From Sideroxydans sp. (GTDB taxonomy: Bacteria > Pseudomonadota > Gammaproteobacteria > Burkholderiales > Gallionellaceae): 64,000 nucleotides of DNA. The DNA lies in NCBI GenBank assembly GCA_013791855.1, contig VMTA01000009.1, forward strand, positions 1 to 64,000, written 5' to 3'. The notes under the pieces are model-generated. The model ran no database searches. It had not been told where the DNA came from and saw nothing but the letters and a program-made list of their open reading frames with translations. The stretch's first letter is position 1, and each line of letters opens with the position of its first letter. Both the position numbers and the translations under genes were made by a program. This document shows positions 1 through 10,398 of the stretch, in pieces.

Positions 1-2523
1 AACCTCCGCACCTAGTCCTTGCAGCAGATTGATAAGGCCTGTTGCCACCAGTGTGTCGTCCTCAACCACAACCAGACGTTTGCCCTGGATCAGTCGTTCA
101 TGGGCAATGTCATCCTGCAGGACTACGGGGGCGAGATGTTCGATCTCGTGCGCTTCGCCGTTGAGCTGGAGTTGGAATGCGAACACCGAGCCGGATCCGG
201 GGCGCGAACGGCAAGTCACTTTGCCGTCCAGCAGAGCCATGGCGCGCTGACAGATGGAGAGGCCCAGTCCCAGCCCCGCGTTCCGGTTGCGTTGCGGGTT
301 GGATGCTTGAAAGAACTCTTCAAAGATGTGTGAGGCATCCGCCTCGCCGATCCCGATGCCGGTATCCCATACCTGGATCAAGATGTGGCTGCCGCGCTGG
401 CGGGCGCTGACCAGAATGCCGCCACGCGGTGTGAATTTGATGGCGTTGGTGACCAGATTCATCAAGACGGATTGCAGCAGGCCGATGTCTGTGCGCACGA
501 CCAGTGAACGTCGTGTCGGGAACCGCAGGCGGAAGTCCAACCGCTTGTCTTGTGCGCTCTGGGTGAAGTTTTGTGCGAGCCAGTTGAATAGTTCGGACAG
601 ATCGACAGAGGAGAGTTGGGGTTTGATCAGTCCCGCATCGAATTTGGAGATGTCCAGCAGGCGTTCGAGCAGGCCGGAGAAGACCTTCATGGATTGGTCC
701 AGGCGCTCGATGATCTCGCTCTGGCGCGGGGTGGGGGAAGTGAGTTTGAGGGTGTCGACAAACAGGTTGGCGGCTGCGACAGGTTGCCTCAGGTCATGGC
801 CTGCCGCAGCAAGGAACCGGGTCTTGGAAAGTTCTTTTTCTTCCAGCATGCGGAATGAATCGAGCGATTTCTCTTCCGCCCTGACGCGCGCAGTGATGTC
901 TTGCACGGCACCTGTGCCAGTGTGCGGCGCACCGCTGGCGTCAAAGAGTATGTGTGCGCGTTCTTCCACCCAGCGGGTCTCGCCGTTGACGAGGACGCGG
1001 TGCTGGGTGAGATAGCTGCCGTCCTGCAGCGCTTTGCGCCATGTGGCGTCGACCCTTGTCCGATCATCCGGGTGTACATGATCGAGGAAGTGCTTGTAGG
1101 TGAGAGGTGTGCCGGGTGGCATGCCGAAGATGCGGTAGGTCTCTTCGGACCAGACCAGTTCATCCCGCCGCAGGTCGAGTCGCCAGCTGCCGACATGGGC
1201 CACGGCCTGTGTTTGCTGTAGTAAGGCTTCGTTGAAAAGGATGCGCTCTTCTGCCAGCTTGTGCTCGGTGATGTCGACGCACAAGCCGGTCATCCGTTCC
1301 GCTCCGCTGTCGGGGGCGCGGCGGGTGCTGCCGATGGCGACGATCCATTTGGTTTCACCGTCAGGCAGGATCACCCGGTATTCGTTATAGAGCGGTGTCC
1401 TGTCGCGCAGGGACGCGGCGACCCGGTCTTGGGCGGCTTTGCGATCTTCAGGATGTAGCAGGCTCTGCCAGATTTCAAAAGTCCCTTCGGATGTCCTTGG
1501 TTCGAGGCCGAACAGCATGAACAGTTCATCGGACCAGATGAGCTTGCCGGTTTTCAGGTCCCAGTCCCATACGCCGGCCTTTGAGGTGCGCTGCGCCAGC
1601 GACAACATTTCGTTCGCACGCTGCAGCGATGCGAGCAAGTTCTTTCGTTCGCCCAGCATGGTCGTAACCATGAGGCCGATCAGGGAAGCGGTGAACATAT
1701 ACAGCCAGGCTAGATACATGCCTTCGACATCCGGCAATTCGCCGAAGATGCCTTTTCCCAAAGCGGTGCCTATCACTGTGATCAGTGCCAGCACCAGTAC
1801 GGAGATCGAGGCACCGGTCACGCCCAGCCTGAGTGCGGCCCATAGCACCAGAGGCATGGGCAGGAAGGCCAGTGGCAGATTGTGTCCCTCGAATGTATAG
1901 ATGAAGGCTGCCCAGCCAGAGAGTGCGAGCAGTAAGGTACAGAGCAACAGTTGCAAAGGGTGCTGCAGTAGTTCTGCGATGCTCGATCTATTGAGACTCA
2001 GTAACAGCGGACTGACCAGCATGATGCTGATGAGGTCACCCAGCCACCAGTTGAACTAGGCAAGAGGTATGCCGGACGGTTGCAGTAGCCCCCCCATCCA
2101 CAGCGTACCGGTGCCTATGATCGCGGGTAGCACGGGACTGATCGCCGAAGTGACGATCAGTGCCAGCAGATCCCGCTGGCGGGTGAATGATGGGTCGAAC
2201 CCCCAGCGTTTCAGCAGCCACACAGCAGTGACCGGTGTCAGCGTGTTACCCGCTGCACTCAGTAGTGATAGCGGAATGGAGGTGTCGAGCGAAAGATCGA
2301 ATATGAGCGCGCCGAGAAAGATGCCGGCAATGTTGTGGGGCGAGCTCCAGCGCAACAGGATGGCTGCGGCCATGCCGGTCGGGAGCCAGAACAGAGTGAT
2401 GTGGTCGTCATGTGTCGGGAAATACAGCCCGAGCCTTGCGCCAGCGAAGTATGCGGCAGCCAGCAGCAGGAGGTTCCTGTACTGTTTCCATGCGTGCGGA
2501 TGATCTGCTGGCTTGCCCATCAT
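1..2523 (-). pseudogene. Hybrid sensor histidine kinase (MASE1-PAS-PAS-HisKA-HATPase-REC), interrupted by an in-frame TAG at 2056-2058; 3' end lies beyond the window edge
   Basis: ORF 2056..2523 encodes a MASE1 N-terminus ending ...LQPSGIPLA*. The same frame continues after TAG with FNWWLGDLISIMLVSPLLLSLNRSS, PAS segments (AGVWDWDLKTGKLIWSDELF), H-box (AAGHDLRQPVAAANLFVDTL), HATPase (GIGLGLSICQ-like) and the start of a receiver (LVVVEDDTLVATGLINLLQG) to position 1. Frame checked at positions 1, 778, 1543 and 2056 (all congruent). Confidence 0.8.
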
Positions 2524-2751
2524 AGGTTATGAGGGAAAGTGTGAGGGGGCGGTCGCGACGTCTTGGGCTGTGTATGACATAACTTACATGCGCTCAAGCG
2601 TACCCCCCCATTAGGCGAACGGCTCTGGCCGTTTCGAAAGTATTTGTCGTTGGCCTCTCACCGTGCATGCGGAGCGATGTGCCTTGAACGAACTGCAAGT
2701 CGTGCGTGAATGTATGGGGAAGTCGAATCGCTGTCAATCTGGCTCGCCGAT

Positions 2752-5169
2752 TCAAGTTCCGTCCTGAGCGGGGGTATAAATGGCTACCCGGTTCCGTCCC
2801 GCCTCTTTTGCGCTGTACATGGCGCTATCGCCATGACTCAGGATGTCGTACTGATTGTCATTCTTGCCATCGAACAATGTGATGCCGATGCTGCTGGTGC
2901 ATTCATGCGTGATGGGGATCATTTCGTGGCCCCTGGGCTGGGTCAGATGATAAGGGGTCGCCAACGCGGTGATGATCTTTTCGGCGACGATGAAAGCCTG
3001 CTTTTGCATCTCCTCGCGGCTGCTGGACAAGTCGCCGAGCACGATCACGAATTCATCGCCGCCGAAGCGCGCGACCGTGTCGATCTCGCGTACCGAGCCG
3101 GTGAGACGTCGCGCGACTTCGATCAGCAGTTGGTCGCCGACTTCATGGCCGCATTTGTCGTTGATGGGTTTGAAGTTGTCCAGATCGAGGAACAATAGCG
3201 CGCCATAGGCATCGTTGCGTTTGCTGGTGGCGAGCGACTTCGAGAGCCTGTCGCTCAGCATGCGCCGGTTGGGAAGGCGGGTGAGCGGATCGAAGAATGC
3301 GAGGGAATAGATCTCGTGTTCGATCTCCTTGCGCTTGCTGATGTCGCGGCAGAAGGCGATGTTGTATTCAAGTTCACCCAATTGGACGTGATTGGCCGAA
3401 ACCTCCACCGGAATGATGCTGCCGTCCTTGCGCCGGTGACGGGTCTCGAACAACTGGGACTTGTTTTTTTTGAGCGCTTCCCAGTGCGCCTTCCATTGAG
3501 CCACAGGAAAATCGGGGTCCAGATCCGGAACGGAGAGTCTTAACAACTCTTCCTTGCTGTATCCCAATGTCTCGCAACTCTGCTTGTTGACGTAGCGGAT
3601 GCGGCCGTCTTTATCCAGCCAGTAGATGGCATCGAATGCCTTGTCCATGGCGAACATGGAGAGCACTAGCTGCGCTTCGGATTCCTTCTTGTCGTTGATG
3701 TCCACGCCGCTGCCGATAAAGCCGAGGAACTCGCCTTTGCTATCGTAGCGCGGCACGCCATGGTCGACGATCCAACGGTATTCGCCGGAGTGATGCCGCA
3801 AGCGATATTCCAGGGTGAATTCCCGGCGCGCGTCGAAGGCCATGATGAAGGCGTGCACACAGTCTTCTCGGTCTTCGGGGTGGACGCCTTCCGCCCAGCC
3901 TTCTCCCAGCTCCTGCGCCTTAGTGCGGCCGGTGAAATCCAGCCAGACTTGGTTGAAGTATGTGCATTGTTTGTCCGGGCCGGCGAGCCAGATCAGCACG
4001 GATTCGTTCTTGGCCAGCACGCGCAGGTTCTCTTCGCTCCTGCGTAACTCGGAGACGGCGATCTTGGCCTTGTTCAGTGCCGCGCGCGACTGGGTGAGCG
4101 CGGTGATCAGGAAGTAAAGCAGGATGCTGGTCAGCGTGCCGCTGAAGAAGATCGTCTTGGCTTGGCTGTAGTCTAGGCCGGCCCCATTCAGGGCATAGTG
4201 CTCGCTTAGCAACGTCCATTCATTACCGCCGAATTCGAGTTTCTGCCGGATGGTGACGGGCTGTGCCGCGTGGTCTTTCATGACGCGGTTGGTGTAGAGC
4301 AGGGCGGTGTCGCTGACTTCGCTTCCATCATAGATGCTGAGTTGAAGTGGCATGGCGCTCTCCTCGGGCTTTGCTGCACCGAGGGCATTCTCGACCATGT
4401 CCTTCATGCGGAAGGGGCTGTATATCCAGCCATACAATGCAGCACGACGTTGGGCTTCGGTTTCGTGCGGCATCCCTTGCCGGTATAGCGGGAGGTACAT
4501 GAGTGTGCCCGCCTGGACATCCTCCGAGGTCTCTTGTACGAGCTTTACCTTGCCGGAAAGGGCTGCTGCATCCGTGTCGCGCGCGCGGTCCATCGCGGCA
4601 CGGCGGGTGGGCTCGGAATACATGTTGTAGCCGAAGGCGCGCAAGTTGCGGCCGGTGAACGGCTCCAGATAGACGATGGCGGTGTAGTTCTCATGATCCT
4701 GCTTGGGCCACACTTCGTAATCCGGAAATCCTTCGCGGCGTACCGATGCGATGTGCGAAGCAAGTTGCTTGCGGGGTATCCATTGGGCATAACCTATGCC
4801 CTGCACACTCTTGAAGTGATGGTTCAACTGTATGCGATGGGTATAGCGCTTCCATTCATCGCGCGTCACGCTGGCGGAGGAGTCGAAAAAGGCGGCAGCG
4901 CCCAGCAATACCTGTTCGTGCGAGGCTAGCGTAGCCAATAGATGCATGCGCACCTCTTCGGCATCCGAGGCATAGCGTTCAAGCGCGATCTCATCGGCGT
5001 CGACTTTTGCATCGAGGCTGAAATACAGGGTGATAGCCATGCCCGCAAGCATCACCGTAAAGGCGTACTTGCAGAATTGCTTCACGTCAGCCATGAGGTG
5101 CATGGCGGATATTTCGATCTGCTTTACAGACACTGGATTCCCCTTGATGCGGACAACGACTGGCTTCAT
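2752..5169 (-). CDS. CHASE domain / PAS-PAS / GGDEF diguanylate cyclase
   Basis: 805 aa ORF; N-terminal TM and CHASE-like region (GIGYAQWIPRKQL), two PAS/PAC segments, GGDEF motif (ARFGGDEFVIVLGDL); no EAL domain. Confidence 0.88.
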   Translation of the reverse strand: MKPVVVRIKGNPVSVKQIEISAMHLMADVKQFCKYAFTVMLAGMAITLYFSLDAKVDADEIALERYASDAEEVRMHLLATLASHEQVLLGAAAFFDSSASVTRDEWKRYTHRIQLNHHFKSVQGIGYAQWIPRKQLASHIASVRREGFPDYEVWPKQDHENYTAIVYLEPFTGRNLRAFGYNMYSEPTRRAAMDRARDTDAAALSGKVKLVQETSEDVQAGTLMYLPLYRQGMPHETEAQRRAALYGWIYSPFRMKDMVENALGAAKPEESAMPLQLSIYDGSEVSDTALLYTNRVMKDHAAQPVTIRQKLEFGGNEWTLLSEHYALNGAGLDYSQAKTIFFSGTLTSILLYFLITALTQSRAALNKAKIAVSELRRSEENLRVLAKNESVLIWLAGPDKQCTYFNQVWLDFTGRTKAQELGEGWAEGVHPEDREDCVHAFIMAFDARREFTLEYRLRHHSGEYRWIVDHGVPRYDSKGEFLGFIGSGVDINDKKESEAQLVLSMFAMDKAFDAIYWLDKDGRIRYVNKQSCETLGYSKEELLRLSVPDLDPDFPVAQWKAHWEALKKNKSQLFETRHRRKDGSIIPVEVSANHVQLGELEYNIAFCRDISKRKEIEHEIYSLAFFDPLTRLPNRRMLSDRLSKSLATSKRNDAYGALLFLDLDNFKPINDKCGHEVGDQLLIEVARRLTGSVREIDTVARFGGDEFVIVLGDLSSSREEMQKQAFIVAEKIITALATPYHLTQPRGHEMIPITHECTSSIGITLFDGKNDNQYDILSHGDSAMYSAKEAGRNRVAIYTPAQDGT

Positions 5170-5415
5170 CCCTCTGCGGGGATACTTTCTTGCGCCAGCC
5201 TCCTGTCCGGGGATCTCGTTGACCTTCCTCCAGCGTGCATGCGGTGGAGTGTGAGTTCAGCGAATCTGCAAGTCGGTCGAAACTCTATGGGCACAATACC
5301 TGTGTGTCAATGACCCTTTTGAGGGAGTGGGGCGATGTATTGCCATGAAACAGACCACTCGCCGCCGGTATAATGCGGGCGCAATTTCCCGGTTCAATTC
5401 GATTTTGGAGTCATC

Positions 5416-6189
5416 GTGTTCAAGCTTATCGGTATCGCAGTCGGTTATTTCCTGTTTGGTTGGGTGGGCGCTTTCCTCGGTCTGGTTCTGGGGGCGGTCA
5501 TCGACCGTATCCGCGCTTTCGGCCAGGGCGCGCTCAATCCCTTGCATGCCGCGTTGCGGCAGACGGTGTTCCTGGAGACAGTGTTCATCGCCATGGGCAA
5601 GCTGGCCAAGGCAGACGGGCGCGTGTCGGAGGTGGAGATCGCGCATGCCGAGGTGTTGATGCAGAAGCTGGGCATGACGGCGGAACACCGCCAGCAGGCC
5701 ATCGCGCTGTTCAAGCAGGGCGCGTCGGGCGACGGCGATATGTATGAGACTTGCCGGAAGTTCATGTCGGTATGCGGCCATACCCATCATCTGAAAGAGA
5801 TGCTGCTGGTCTATCTGATCGTGATGGCGATGGCGGACGGTGAATACCATCCTGAAGAAGAGAAACTATTGACCGAGATCGCCGGGCATCTGGGCTACGG
5901 GCCGGAAGCGTTCAAACGTTTGCTGGATATGGTGGTGAACCAGACGCACTTTGCGGGCGGTCAGACGAACAGCGAGACCGCGCTGGAAGATGCCTACAAG
6001 GCGCTGGGCGTGAGCAAGGAAAACAGCGATGCGGAAGTGAAACGCGCATACCGCAAGCTGATGAGCAAATACCACCCCGACAAGCTGATGGGGCAGGGTT
6101 TGCCGGAAGACATGATCAAGGTGGCGACCGAGCAGGCCAAGGATATCCAGTTGGCCTACGATCTGGTGAGCAAACAGCGCGGGATGTAA
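5416..6189 (+). CDS. djlA: DnaJ-like co-chaperone DjlA (TerB-like domain plus C-terminal J domain)
   Basis: 257 aa; N-terminal TM, TerB-like acidic helices, C-terminal J domain with HPD (AYRKLMSKYHPDKLMGQG). Confidence 0.9.
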   Translation: MFKLIGIAVGYFLFGWVGAFLGLVLGAVIDRIRAFGQGALNPLHAALRQTVFLETVFIAMGKLAKADGRVSEVEIAHAEVLMQKLGMTAEHRQQAIALFKQGASGDGDMYETCRKFMSVCGHTHHLKEMLLVYLIVMAMADGEYHPEEEKLLTEIAGHLGYGPEAFKRLLDMVVNQTHFAGGQTNSETALEDAYKALGVSKENSDAEVKRAYRKLMSKYHPDKLMGQGLPEDMIKVATEQAKDIQLAYDLVSKQRGM

Positions 6190-6203
6190 TTAAGAGGCAA
6201 GAC

Positions 6204-6242
6204 AAAACGCCGCACAGCGCATGAAGCGTTGTGCGGCGTTTT
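6204..6242 (+). terminator. Intrinsic terminator after djlA (possibly bidirectional)
   Basis: AAAACGCCGCACA ... TGTGCGGCGTTTT inverted repeat followed by cgtttt. Confidence 0.75.
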
Positions 6243-6247
6243 CGTTT

Positions 6248-6640
6248 TCAGGCGGTCGTGTCGACGACGGTGCCGATGCTGGCGGTGGAGACACTGCTCG
6301 TCGCGTTCGGTGCGGAATAGGTGTCGGCCTTGGCTGTGGCGATCTGATCCGGTAGCCGATCATAAGAGGTCTGCAGATTCGTCTGTGCAGTCTCGATGTT
6401 CGAGGCAGCCCTGACGTTGACATTGATGCGGTTGGCTTCCGACTGCGCCTGTCCGGCCTTTATTTCCAGCTCGCGGGCATTCTGTTGCGCACGTGCGGCA
6501 TCGAACCGAGCCGAGCGTGCCTGACTCTGAAGCGATTGGGCATTTTGAGCTGCCTGGTCTGCTGTACGTTGCGCTTGCTGTTGCCGGAACTGCTGTACGT
6601 AGCCGCCAGTGCTCAGGGATAGAGAAGATGCGGTAGGCAT
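6248..6640 (-). CDS. Hypothetical Gln/Ala-rich protein
   Basis: 130 aa ORF, low-complexity helical (QQFRQQQAQRTADQAAQNAQSLQSQARSARFDAARAQQNA), no family recognised. Confidence 0.55.
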   Translation of the reverse strand: MPTASSLSLSTGGYVQQFRQQQAQRTADQAAQNAQSLQSQARSARFDAARAQQNARELEIKAGQAQSEANRINVNVRAASNIETAQTNLQTSYDRLPDQIATAKADTYSAPNATSSVSTASIGTVVDTTA

Positions 6641-6735
6641 GGCATTACTCCCTGCGTGAATCTATGCCGGAAAGCATACGCCTCGTGCGGGTGATGTACA
6701 AGTGTTTGATCCTGAAGGTGGATCGCATCCTTGGT

Positions 6736-7533
6736 TCAGTATCCGAATAACGGCTCTTTGGCTTCCTTGGCGCGATACATCTCTTTCAGGCGAGCCTTGG
6801 CGCCTTCATGGCCTTGTTCTGCCGCCTTGCGGTACCACTCGACTGCCTGTTTGGGACTTTTCTCCACGCCCATGCCTTTGCGGTACAGGCCGCCCAACTG
6901 GAATTGTGCTTCGGCATCGTTCAATTCAGCCGACTTGGAGAACCATGTGTAGGCGATACGGTAGTCCGGGGCGAAAGCCATGCCGTCGCTGTACATCATG
7001 CCTAGCGCCATATAGGCCTCCGGATAATCGCGGTTGGCCGCTTGCTGCAGCCAGTTCAGCGCCTCGGTATCGTTCTGTCTCACGCCGATCCCTTTGGCAT
7101 AACTGGTGCCCAGACGGAACATCGCCCATGCATCACCTTTACCCGACAGGTGCCGGTAGAGATCGAGTTTCTGCGGACATACGGTCTTCTCGAAGCGGGC
7201 GAGGCGATCGGCGAACACTTCATCGACGCGCTTGGCGATACGGGAATAATTGTCGCGCCAATCTCCGCGACGATATCTGTCGAGTTGCATCAAGGCGGTG
7301 TTGAAGTTGCTGCACATGCGCGACATCTCGCCGCGTTGTTCCAGCTTGATCCCTTCCTCGAACTTTTCATCAGCCTGATCCATCACCTTGTTGGCGCACT
7401 TGGACTCGCGGTAATGCATGATGCTGGTGTCCGCGACATCCGTTTCGCTCGGGTCGCATGACGATGCGATGGCTACGCCGCTACAAAGCGTCAATGCTGC
7501 AGCAAGGGTTAGTGTGGATAGGCTTCGTGACAT
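6736..7533 (-). CDS. Sel1-repeat (TPR-like) periplasmic protein
   Basis: 265 aa; signal peptide and Sel1 repeats (AMFRLGTSYAKGIGVRQNDTEALNWLQQAA; AQFQLGGLYRKGMGVEKSPKQAVEWYRKAAEQG). Confidence 0.85.
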   Translation of the reverse strand: MSRSLSTLTLAAALTLCSGVAIASSCDPSETDVADTSIMHYRESKCANKVMDQADEKFEEGIKLEQRGEMSRMCSNFNTALMQLDRYRRGDWRDNYSRIAKRVDEVFADRLARFEKTVCPQKLDLYRHLSGKGDAWAMFRLGTSYAKGIGVRQNDTEALNWLQQAANRDYPEAYMALGMMYSDGMAFAPDYRIAYTWFSKSAELNDAEAQFQLGGLYRKGMGVEKSPKQAVEWYRKAAEQGHEGAKARLKEMYRAKEAKEPLFGY

Positions 7534-7637
7534 GTGGGCATTCCTTGCATTAAGTGACTATGGCCGAACTTTAGGGCGAGTGCGCCGAGGCTGTCAACGT
7601 GGAATCCAGTGTTGTCCACTGCCGGACCACTCCGAAA

Positions 7638-7670
7638 ATAAAAAGGACATCGCGAGGATGTCCTTTTTAT
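7638..7670 (-). terminator. Intrinsic terminator downstream of the parvulin gene
   Basis: ATAAAAAGGACATC GCGAG GATGTCCTTTTTAT perfect hairpin with flanking A/T runs. Confidence 0.85.
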
Positions 7671-7686
7671 CAACGTATCAGAGACC

Positions 7687-8472
7687 TTATTCGATACGCG
7701 CTTTGCTGCGCAGATCGGCGATGGCTTTTTGCACCGCTTCCTGTTTGCGACGCTGCTCCAGACGCGGCTTCATCTCTTCAAAGGTCGGCACCTTCAGTTC
7801 GCGGGTGTCTTCCAGCTTGATGATGTGCCAACCGTACTGGGTCTGTACCGGGTCGCTGATCTGACCTTTCTTCAGCATGAGGATGGCTTCGCCGAATGGC
7901 TGCACGAAATTGCTCGGTACGGTGAAGCCCAGATCGCCGCCCTTGTCCTTGGAGCCCGGATCGTTCGACTTCTGCTTGGCGACCTTGGCGAAGGATTCCT
8001 TCTTCACGCGCTTGGCGATGGCTTTGGCTTCGTCTTCGGTTGCAACGAGGATGTGGGACACCTTGTATTCCTTGTCGCCCACGCGCGATTTCATGGTTTC
8101 GTAATCCTGCTTCAGCACGGCTTCATCGACTGGATTGTTCTTTACGAAATCCTGTACGAAGGCGCTCGCAAGCACGGATTGGCGGGCCAGCTCCAGTTGC
8201 TGCTTGGTGTCGTCCTGCTTATCCAGCCCCTGTTTGTCGGCAGCCTGAGACAGCACTTCCAGATTGATCAGGTCCTCGCGGATGGCTTTGCGCAATTCTT
8301 CAGAATCGGTTTGACCGCCCTGGGCTGCTGCGACGTTGACGCGCAGGTCGACGCGGGACTGCGGGATCGCCACGCCATTCACCAGCGCGGCAGGTTTGCC
8401 GGCATCAGCGGCTTGCGCACCCGTGGCGAGCAGCAGAGCCGAGAGCAGGGCGAATCGGGAGAAATTCAGCAT
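7687..8472 (-). CDS. Peptidyl-prolyl cis-trans isomerase, parvulin (PpiC) type, exported
   Basis: 261 aa; signal peptide, SurA-N-like region, rotamase core (VSHILVATEDEAKAIAKRVKK ... GGDLGFTVPSNFVQPFGEAI ... QYGWHIIKLED). Confidence 0.9.
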   Translation of the reverse strand: MLNFSRFALLSALLLATGAQAADAGKPAALVNGVAIPQSRVDLRVNVAAAQGGQTDSEELRKAIREDLINLEVLSQAADKQGLDKQDDTKQQLELARQSVLASAFVQDFVKNNPVDEAVLKQDYETMKSRVGDKEYKVSHILVATEDEAKAIAKRVKKESFAKVAKQKSNDPGSKDKGGDLGFTVPSNFVQPFGEAILMLKKGQISDPVQTQYGWHIIKLEDTRELKVPTFEEMKPRLEQRRKQEAVQKAIADLRSKARIE

Positions 8473-8551
8473 GTTTCTTTCCTTTGAGCGTTAGTTGACA
8501 GGTTGGGCTTGATTGTCCGGCGCGAAATATAGCACAGGGCGGCCGGCGTGT

Positions 8552-8854
8552 TCAGCGGGGGAAGACCTGCTTGAAAGGGCGCACTTCGACTTGCGCATAG
8601 ACCCCCGCGGCCACATAGGGGTCGGCGGCCGCCCAAGACTTTGCGGCTTGCAGGGTCTCGAATTCGGCAACGATCAAACTGCCTGTGAAACCGGCCGCGC
8701 CCGGATCGTTCGCATCCACGGATGGGAAAGGTCCGGCCAGCAGCAGGCGACCTTCGGTTTGCAGTTTTTCCAGACGCTCAAGATGGGCCGGGCGTGCGCT
8801 TTGGCGCAGCGGCAGACTGTTCTCGACGTCTTGACCAAAGATGGCATACAGCAT
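8552..8854 (-). CDS. YciI family protein
   Basis: Start at internal Met of the 8552..8941 [48 protein letters not shown]. Confidence 0.82.
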   Translation of the reverse strand: MLYAIFGQDVENSLPLRQSARPAHLERLEKLQTEGRLLLAGPFPSVDANDPGAAGFTGSLIVAEFETLQAAKSWAAADPYVAAGVYAQVEVRPFKQVFPR

Positions 8855-8855
8855 G

Positions 8856-9398
8856 TCAGGACTCCTTGTGATCTTCTTCCACGTGTTTGGCCAGCATCGC
8901 CGCCTGCACGAGGATGAACACCAGCATGATGCCGGTGGCACCGAACAGCTTGAAGTTCACCCAGACATCGGTGCTGAAATTGAAAGCGACGTACAGGTTG
9001 AGGATACCCAGCAGGGCGAAGAAACCGCTCCAGGCCAGATTGAGACGATGCCAGATGGGATCGGGCAGCGTCATCTTCTCGTGCAGCAGCGCACGCATCA
9101 GGTTCTTCTTCAGCACGAAGGCAGAGAACAGTAAGGTCGCGGTGAAGAACCAGTACAGGATGGTCGGCTTCCACTTGATGAAGGTCTCGTCGTGCAGCAA
9201 TAGCGTCGCACCGCCGAACACGGTGATGATGCCGAGGCTGACCCACAGCATGGTGTCGACCTTGCCGTGATGGTATTTCACCCAGGCGACCTGCACGAAG
9301 GTGGCGGCGATGGCAGCCGCCGTGGCGGCGAAAACGCCGGCCACTTTGAACACGATGAAAAACAGGATGACCGGGAAAAGGTCGAACAGGATCTTCAT
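8856..9398 (-). CDS. yciB: Inner membrane septation protein YciB / intracellular septation protein A
   Basis: Start [21 protein letters not shown]; multi-TM, conserved motifs ([44 protein letters not shown]). Confidence 0.9.
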   Translation of the reverse strand: MKILFDLFPVILFFIVFKVAGVFAATAAAIAATFVQVAWVKYHHGKVDTMLWVSLGIITVFGGATLLLHDETFIKWKPTILYWFFTATLLFSAFVLKKNLMRALLHEKMTLPDPIWHRLNLAWSGFFALLGILNLYVAFNFSTDVWVNFKLFGATGIMLVFILVQAAMLAKHVEEDHKES

Positions 9399-9787
9399 GA
9401 GCGATCCAATGCTAAAGAGACGGAATTGAGGCAGTAACGCAAGCCTGTCGGTTCGGGGCCGTCTTCGAACACATGGCCGAGATGCGAGCCGCAGTTCGTG
9501 CAGACGACTTCGATACGGCCCATGCCGAGCGGGTCCTCGTCGCTGTATTCGACGGCCTCTTCCCGCACGGGTTGCCAGAAGCTGGGCCAGCCGGTGCCGG
9601 ATTCGTACTTGGTCTCGGCATCGAACAGCGGGGCACCACAGCATATGCAGCGGTAGACGCCGGGGTCGTGGCAATCCCAGTATTCGCCGGTGAAGGCGAC
9701 TTCGGTGCCGCCTTTGCGGCAGATCTCGTATTGCTCGGGCGTGAGTTCTTCACGCCATTCTTCTTCTGTCTTGTCGATGTCGCTCAT
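9395..9787 (-). CDS. msrB: Peptide-methionine (R)-S-oxide reductase MsrB (cytoplasmic)
   Basis: 130 aa, zinc CxxC motifs, [29 protein letters not shown]; no signal peptide. Confidence 0.93.
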   Translation of the reverse strand: MSDIDKTEEEWREELTPEQYEICRKGGTEVAFTGEYWDCHDPGVYRCICCGAPLFDAETKYESGTGWPSFWQPVREEAVEYSDEDPLGMGRIEVVCTNCGSHLGHVFEDGPEPTGLRYCLNSVSLALDRS

Positions 9788-10398
9788 TTATTGTCTGCCA
9801 GTGAAAGTTTTGCGCTTGGTCGTGCGCTCATGCGCTGGAACCATGCGGCAAGGTTGGGATGTGCGCCGCGCCAGTCGCGTTCCGGTTGGCGCAGGTCGAG
9901 ATAGGCCAATGCGCTGACCAATGCCAAGTCCCCCAGCGACAGGGTATCGCCTTCGCACCAGTCGCGCGCGCCGAGTTGCGCGGCGATGTGCTGCAAGGTG
10001 TGGGTGATGGCGTTGTTATGCAGCGTGATTGTGGCAGCGAGTTGATTCGCTTGCGGACGCAGCACTTCGTTGCGCACCACCACGGCGGAATCCATGATGC
10101 CGTCCGCCAATGTCTCCCAGCGCCGCACCCGCATGCGTGCCAGGGCATCGTTGCGCGGGATGAGGATGGGCGTGTCGTTCAGCGTGTCGGCATATTCCGC
10201 GATCACCACGGAATCGAAGATGCATTCGCCGTCGTCGAGGATGAGTGCCGGGATGCGTCCCAGGGGATTGACGCGGTATACCTCGCTGTTCGGGTCGCTG
10301 GGCGGATCGACCACATAGTCATGCGGCAGCTTCTTCTCCAGCAGCACCAGACGTGCTTTGCGCACGTAGGGGCTGGTGTTGGAGCCGATCAGTTTCAA
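9784..10398 (-). CDS. Glutathione S-transferase family protein
   Basis: 204 aa; thioredoxin-like N-term ([29 protein letters not shown]) and GST C-terminal fold. Confidence 0.88.
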   Translation of the reverse strand: MKLIGSNTSPYVRKARLVLLEKKLPHDYVVDPPSDPNSEVYRVNPLGRIPALILDDGECIFDSVVIAEYADTLNDTPILIPRNDALARMRVRRWETLADGIMDSAVVVRNEVLRPQANQLAATITLHNNAITHTLQHIAAQLGARDWCEGDTLSLGDLALVSALAYLDLRQPERDWRGAHPNLAAWFQRMSARPSAKLSLADNK

